Part shown: positions 62,283 to 64,000 of the stretch, piece by piece
Numbering within the stretch: the first letter of the stretch is position 1
Layout: each line of letters opens with the position of its first letter
Origin: Dioscorea cayenensis subsp. rotundata
Taxonomy: Eukaryota; Streptophyta; Magnoliopsida; Dioscoreales; Dioscoreaceae
Direction of reading: 5' to 3'
NCBI RefSeq assembly: GCF_009730915.1
Contig: NC_052479.1
Location: 24,640,027-24,704,026, forward strand
Length of the DNA: 64,000 nucleotides
Notes under the pieces: generated by a model
The model's database searches: none
Told to the model about the DNA's origin: nothing
The model's input: the letters and a program-made list of their open reading frames with translations, nothing else
Translations under genes and position numbers: made by a program

Positions 62283-63955
62283 TGATAAGTGCTTGTGTGT
62301 TAGTAATGCGAAGTATTCTTTTCTTACGATGAGCATTACTTTATCAGATTTTAGCAATAATATATGTGTATTTGTGTTACTTGTGTGCATATAGGGTTAT
62401 GGAGCAAAATATAGAGGAAGAAAGCCAAAGTAGATTGTGATTGCTCTTTGTTGATGGAATCTTGGAGTGAACAAATGTGAAGACACAAGTTGTGCTCGAA
62501 GATACGTGAATGTGTGCCAACCTCTATGCGCTCAAGCAATTACATGGTTTGGAGGGGCACAAAAGCACTCACTTTTGAGTATTCCGACTTGTGTAATGAT
62601 AGAAGATCTTCGTCAATGTTATACTTTATTGAAGAAGCGATGCTATCTACGGCACAGACGTGTGCCCGTTTATGTTACCTCAATGAAAAGTGTGGATTCG
62701 GGAGTGTTTTTGGCAGAGTATAGTAGTAGGTACTGTAGCAAATCAGTGTAGTAGTTATTGTTCACAGGCAGCTGAAAAAACAAGTACCCACTGTAGCAAC
62801 ATCTTTTCTCCAATTTTTCCTAAACTTTGGAGAGGCTTGCGGCCAGTGTTTAGAGAGGCTTTGGAAAGGTTTTTGAGTGGCTCTACGGCCTCCAAAAGTG
62901 CGTTCCTTTGGAAGAGAGTTATTAGGAGAGCTTTTGTTGAGGCACCAATCCGGCGAGGTGTACCCTAGGCTTGACAAGGGAACCTTTGAAGAGGATGATG
63001 CTACTCCACAAGACCATCGATATGAATACCGAGGGGCTTTTACTTATGGATTGCATGTTTTTACTTTCGGTTTCATTATTGATTGTATCTTGCTCTATGG
63101 AGAGCTAAAACCTTAGAGAGTACTTGGACTTGTAAACCCTAGGATGTTATTGTTTCATTGACCTTTTATTATGATTCTTTGATTGATGTCTTTAATTTAG
63201 TTCTAATCTTGAATGCTTGTTGAATGATTTCTCCCTTAGAGTGACACAAGGGTTGAGAGTCTATGTTGGTAATCCTTGTGAGTGAGTGACACACCATGAG
63301 GGTTAGACAAATCAAGATTAGAGAAGGTCAAGAGGGTGAGTCGAGAGGTAACAGAATGTCTACTTTCCCCTTCAGTGTGATTTATCCTACCTCATTCCTA
63401 CCTCCATGTTCCAAGTGTACTTTGCTATCACAATAGAGTGAAGTGCTAAGCGATGAAATCCATTGGGGCTTAGTTGAGCGAGCAACAGAGTAAAACATTG
63501 AAGTAATCCTTAGTCCTAGGCTTAATTGTGACTAGGGATCTTTCGCCTACACCAAAGGGTTATACCTATATTAGGGAATAGGGTTTATTAGTTGGAATCC
63601 CTCGAGCTTCTTGCAACTGTAGATAGTGTGAGGTGTTGAGACTGAGTGATTTTCTCCACCGGGGCGTAGTATAGAGTTAGTTATGGTTGACCTTAGGTTT
63701 GGGTTCATGTATTTTATGATTTCCATGACTCATTAAGCATCAGTCAGGAGCTTAACAGTTGTTCTTACACTTGAAGTAATTGTCCTAGGGGGAGCAATGT
63801 CCGGGTTCCCCACTTTCTATTGATTGCGTTTCCTATCATTTTATTGTGCCTCCCATTCTAATTATTATTCCCTGTGGATTCACCAACCCACTCACCAGGG
63901 TATTATTACTTTGATAAACCCATGCACTTGCTGGTCACACGCAAGGGGTTTGTCA
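62283..63955 (+). repeat. 5' LTR of element J
   Basis: Begins TGATAAGTGCTTGTGTG and ends GGGGTTTGTCA, with a PBS just inside. Compared with sister LTRs, the palindrome and TATA block is deleted near 62770-62805: TGTTCACAGGCAGC is followed almost at once by CAACATCTTTTCTCC. The promoter may therefore be lost. ORFs at 62467-63116 are by-products. Confidence 0.75.
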
Positions 63956-64000
63956 AGGTTTTAGCGCCGTTACAGGGGAATAGGAGTTTTAGAAGCACTT
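63956..64000 (+). mobile_element. Start of element J interior with PBS
   Basis: TAGCGCCGTTACAGGGGAA (63962-63980) is a near match to the tRNA-Asp-type site. The element continues beyond the window. Confidence 0.65.

Overview
The window is plant nuclear DNA, almost certainly from an angiosperm. It holds two intron-containing papain-type cysteine protease genes of plant architecture, in an AT-rich gene island flanked by deeply nested LTR retrotransposons. The retroelements are mainly Athila-type Ty3/gypsy, shown by primer-binding sites matching the 3' end of plant tRNA-Asp. The proteases resemble the ginger/SAG39-like group, which leans monocot, but I do not name a species. No bacterial-style operons, CRISPR arrays, rRNA or tRNA genes were seen.

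Layout. (1) About 1-24,977: a retrotransposon stack. A degraded element (family E, 4429-about 24,250) is broken by a complete 9.6-kb element (A, 8209-17805, 5-bp duplication GGATA), by a solo LTR of family C/F (18194-19558) and by a solo A-related LTR on the minus strand (19724-21571, duplication AAGCC). At the far left a minus-strand E LTR fragment is cut by element C, which is cut by element D1. (2) 24,978-38,384: the gene island. It contains a small internally deleted Ty3/gypsy element (25307-27552), protease gene 1 (27979-30171, intact, 352 codons before the stop), protease gene 2 (31643 to 33690 or 34235, with a probable one-base frame break), a non-autonomous hAT transposon (34841-36268, 8-bp duplication GATATATC) and AT-rich spacer. 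(3) 38,385-59,666: a second stack that began as one LTR, still flanked by a perfect CTAAC duplication. Into it inserted element G (38620-56849, duplication AGGTA). G in turn received a solo LTR at 42638, pol-bearing element D2 (46289-51792) and a solo LTR at 51950. (4) 59,667-64,000: AT-rich spacer, a GC-rich patch, an LTR fragment and the 5' LTR of another element that runs off the window.

How the parts relate. Elements A, G and E carry gag (A and E with a retropepsin-like protease) and a 3' ORF of unknown function, but no reverse transcriptase or integrase. D2 carries reverse transcriptase, remnant RNase H and the integrase zinc domain, but no gag. The families could have depended on enzymes supplied in trans, although D1, a relative of D2, does start a gag. 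All are damaged by stops, frameshifts or deletions.

The most striking unexplained pattern is a short palindromic motif. Each LTR family carries its own version (flanking arms differ, CGG-CG core kept) just upstream of its TATA box, and in A, G and E again in a repeated spacer before the 3' ORF. All calls are by reading alone; no alignment or database search was possible.
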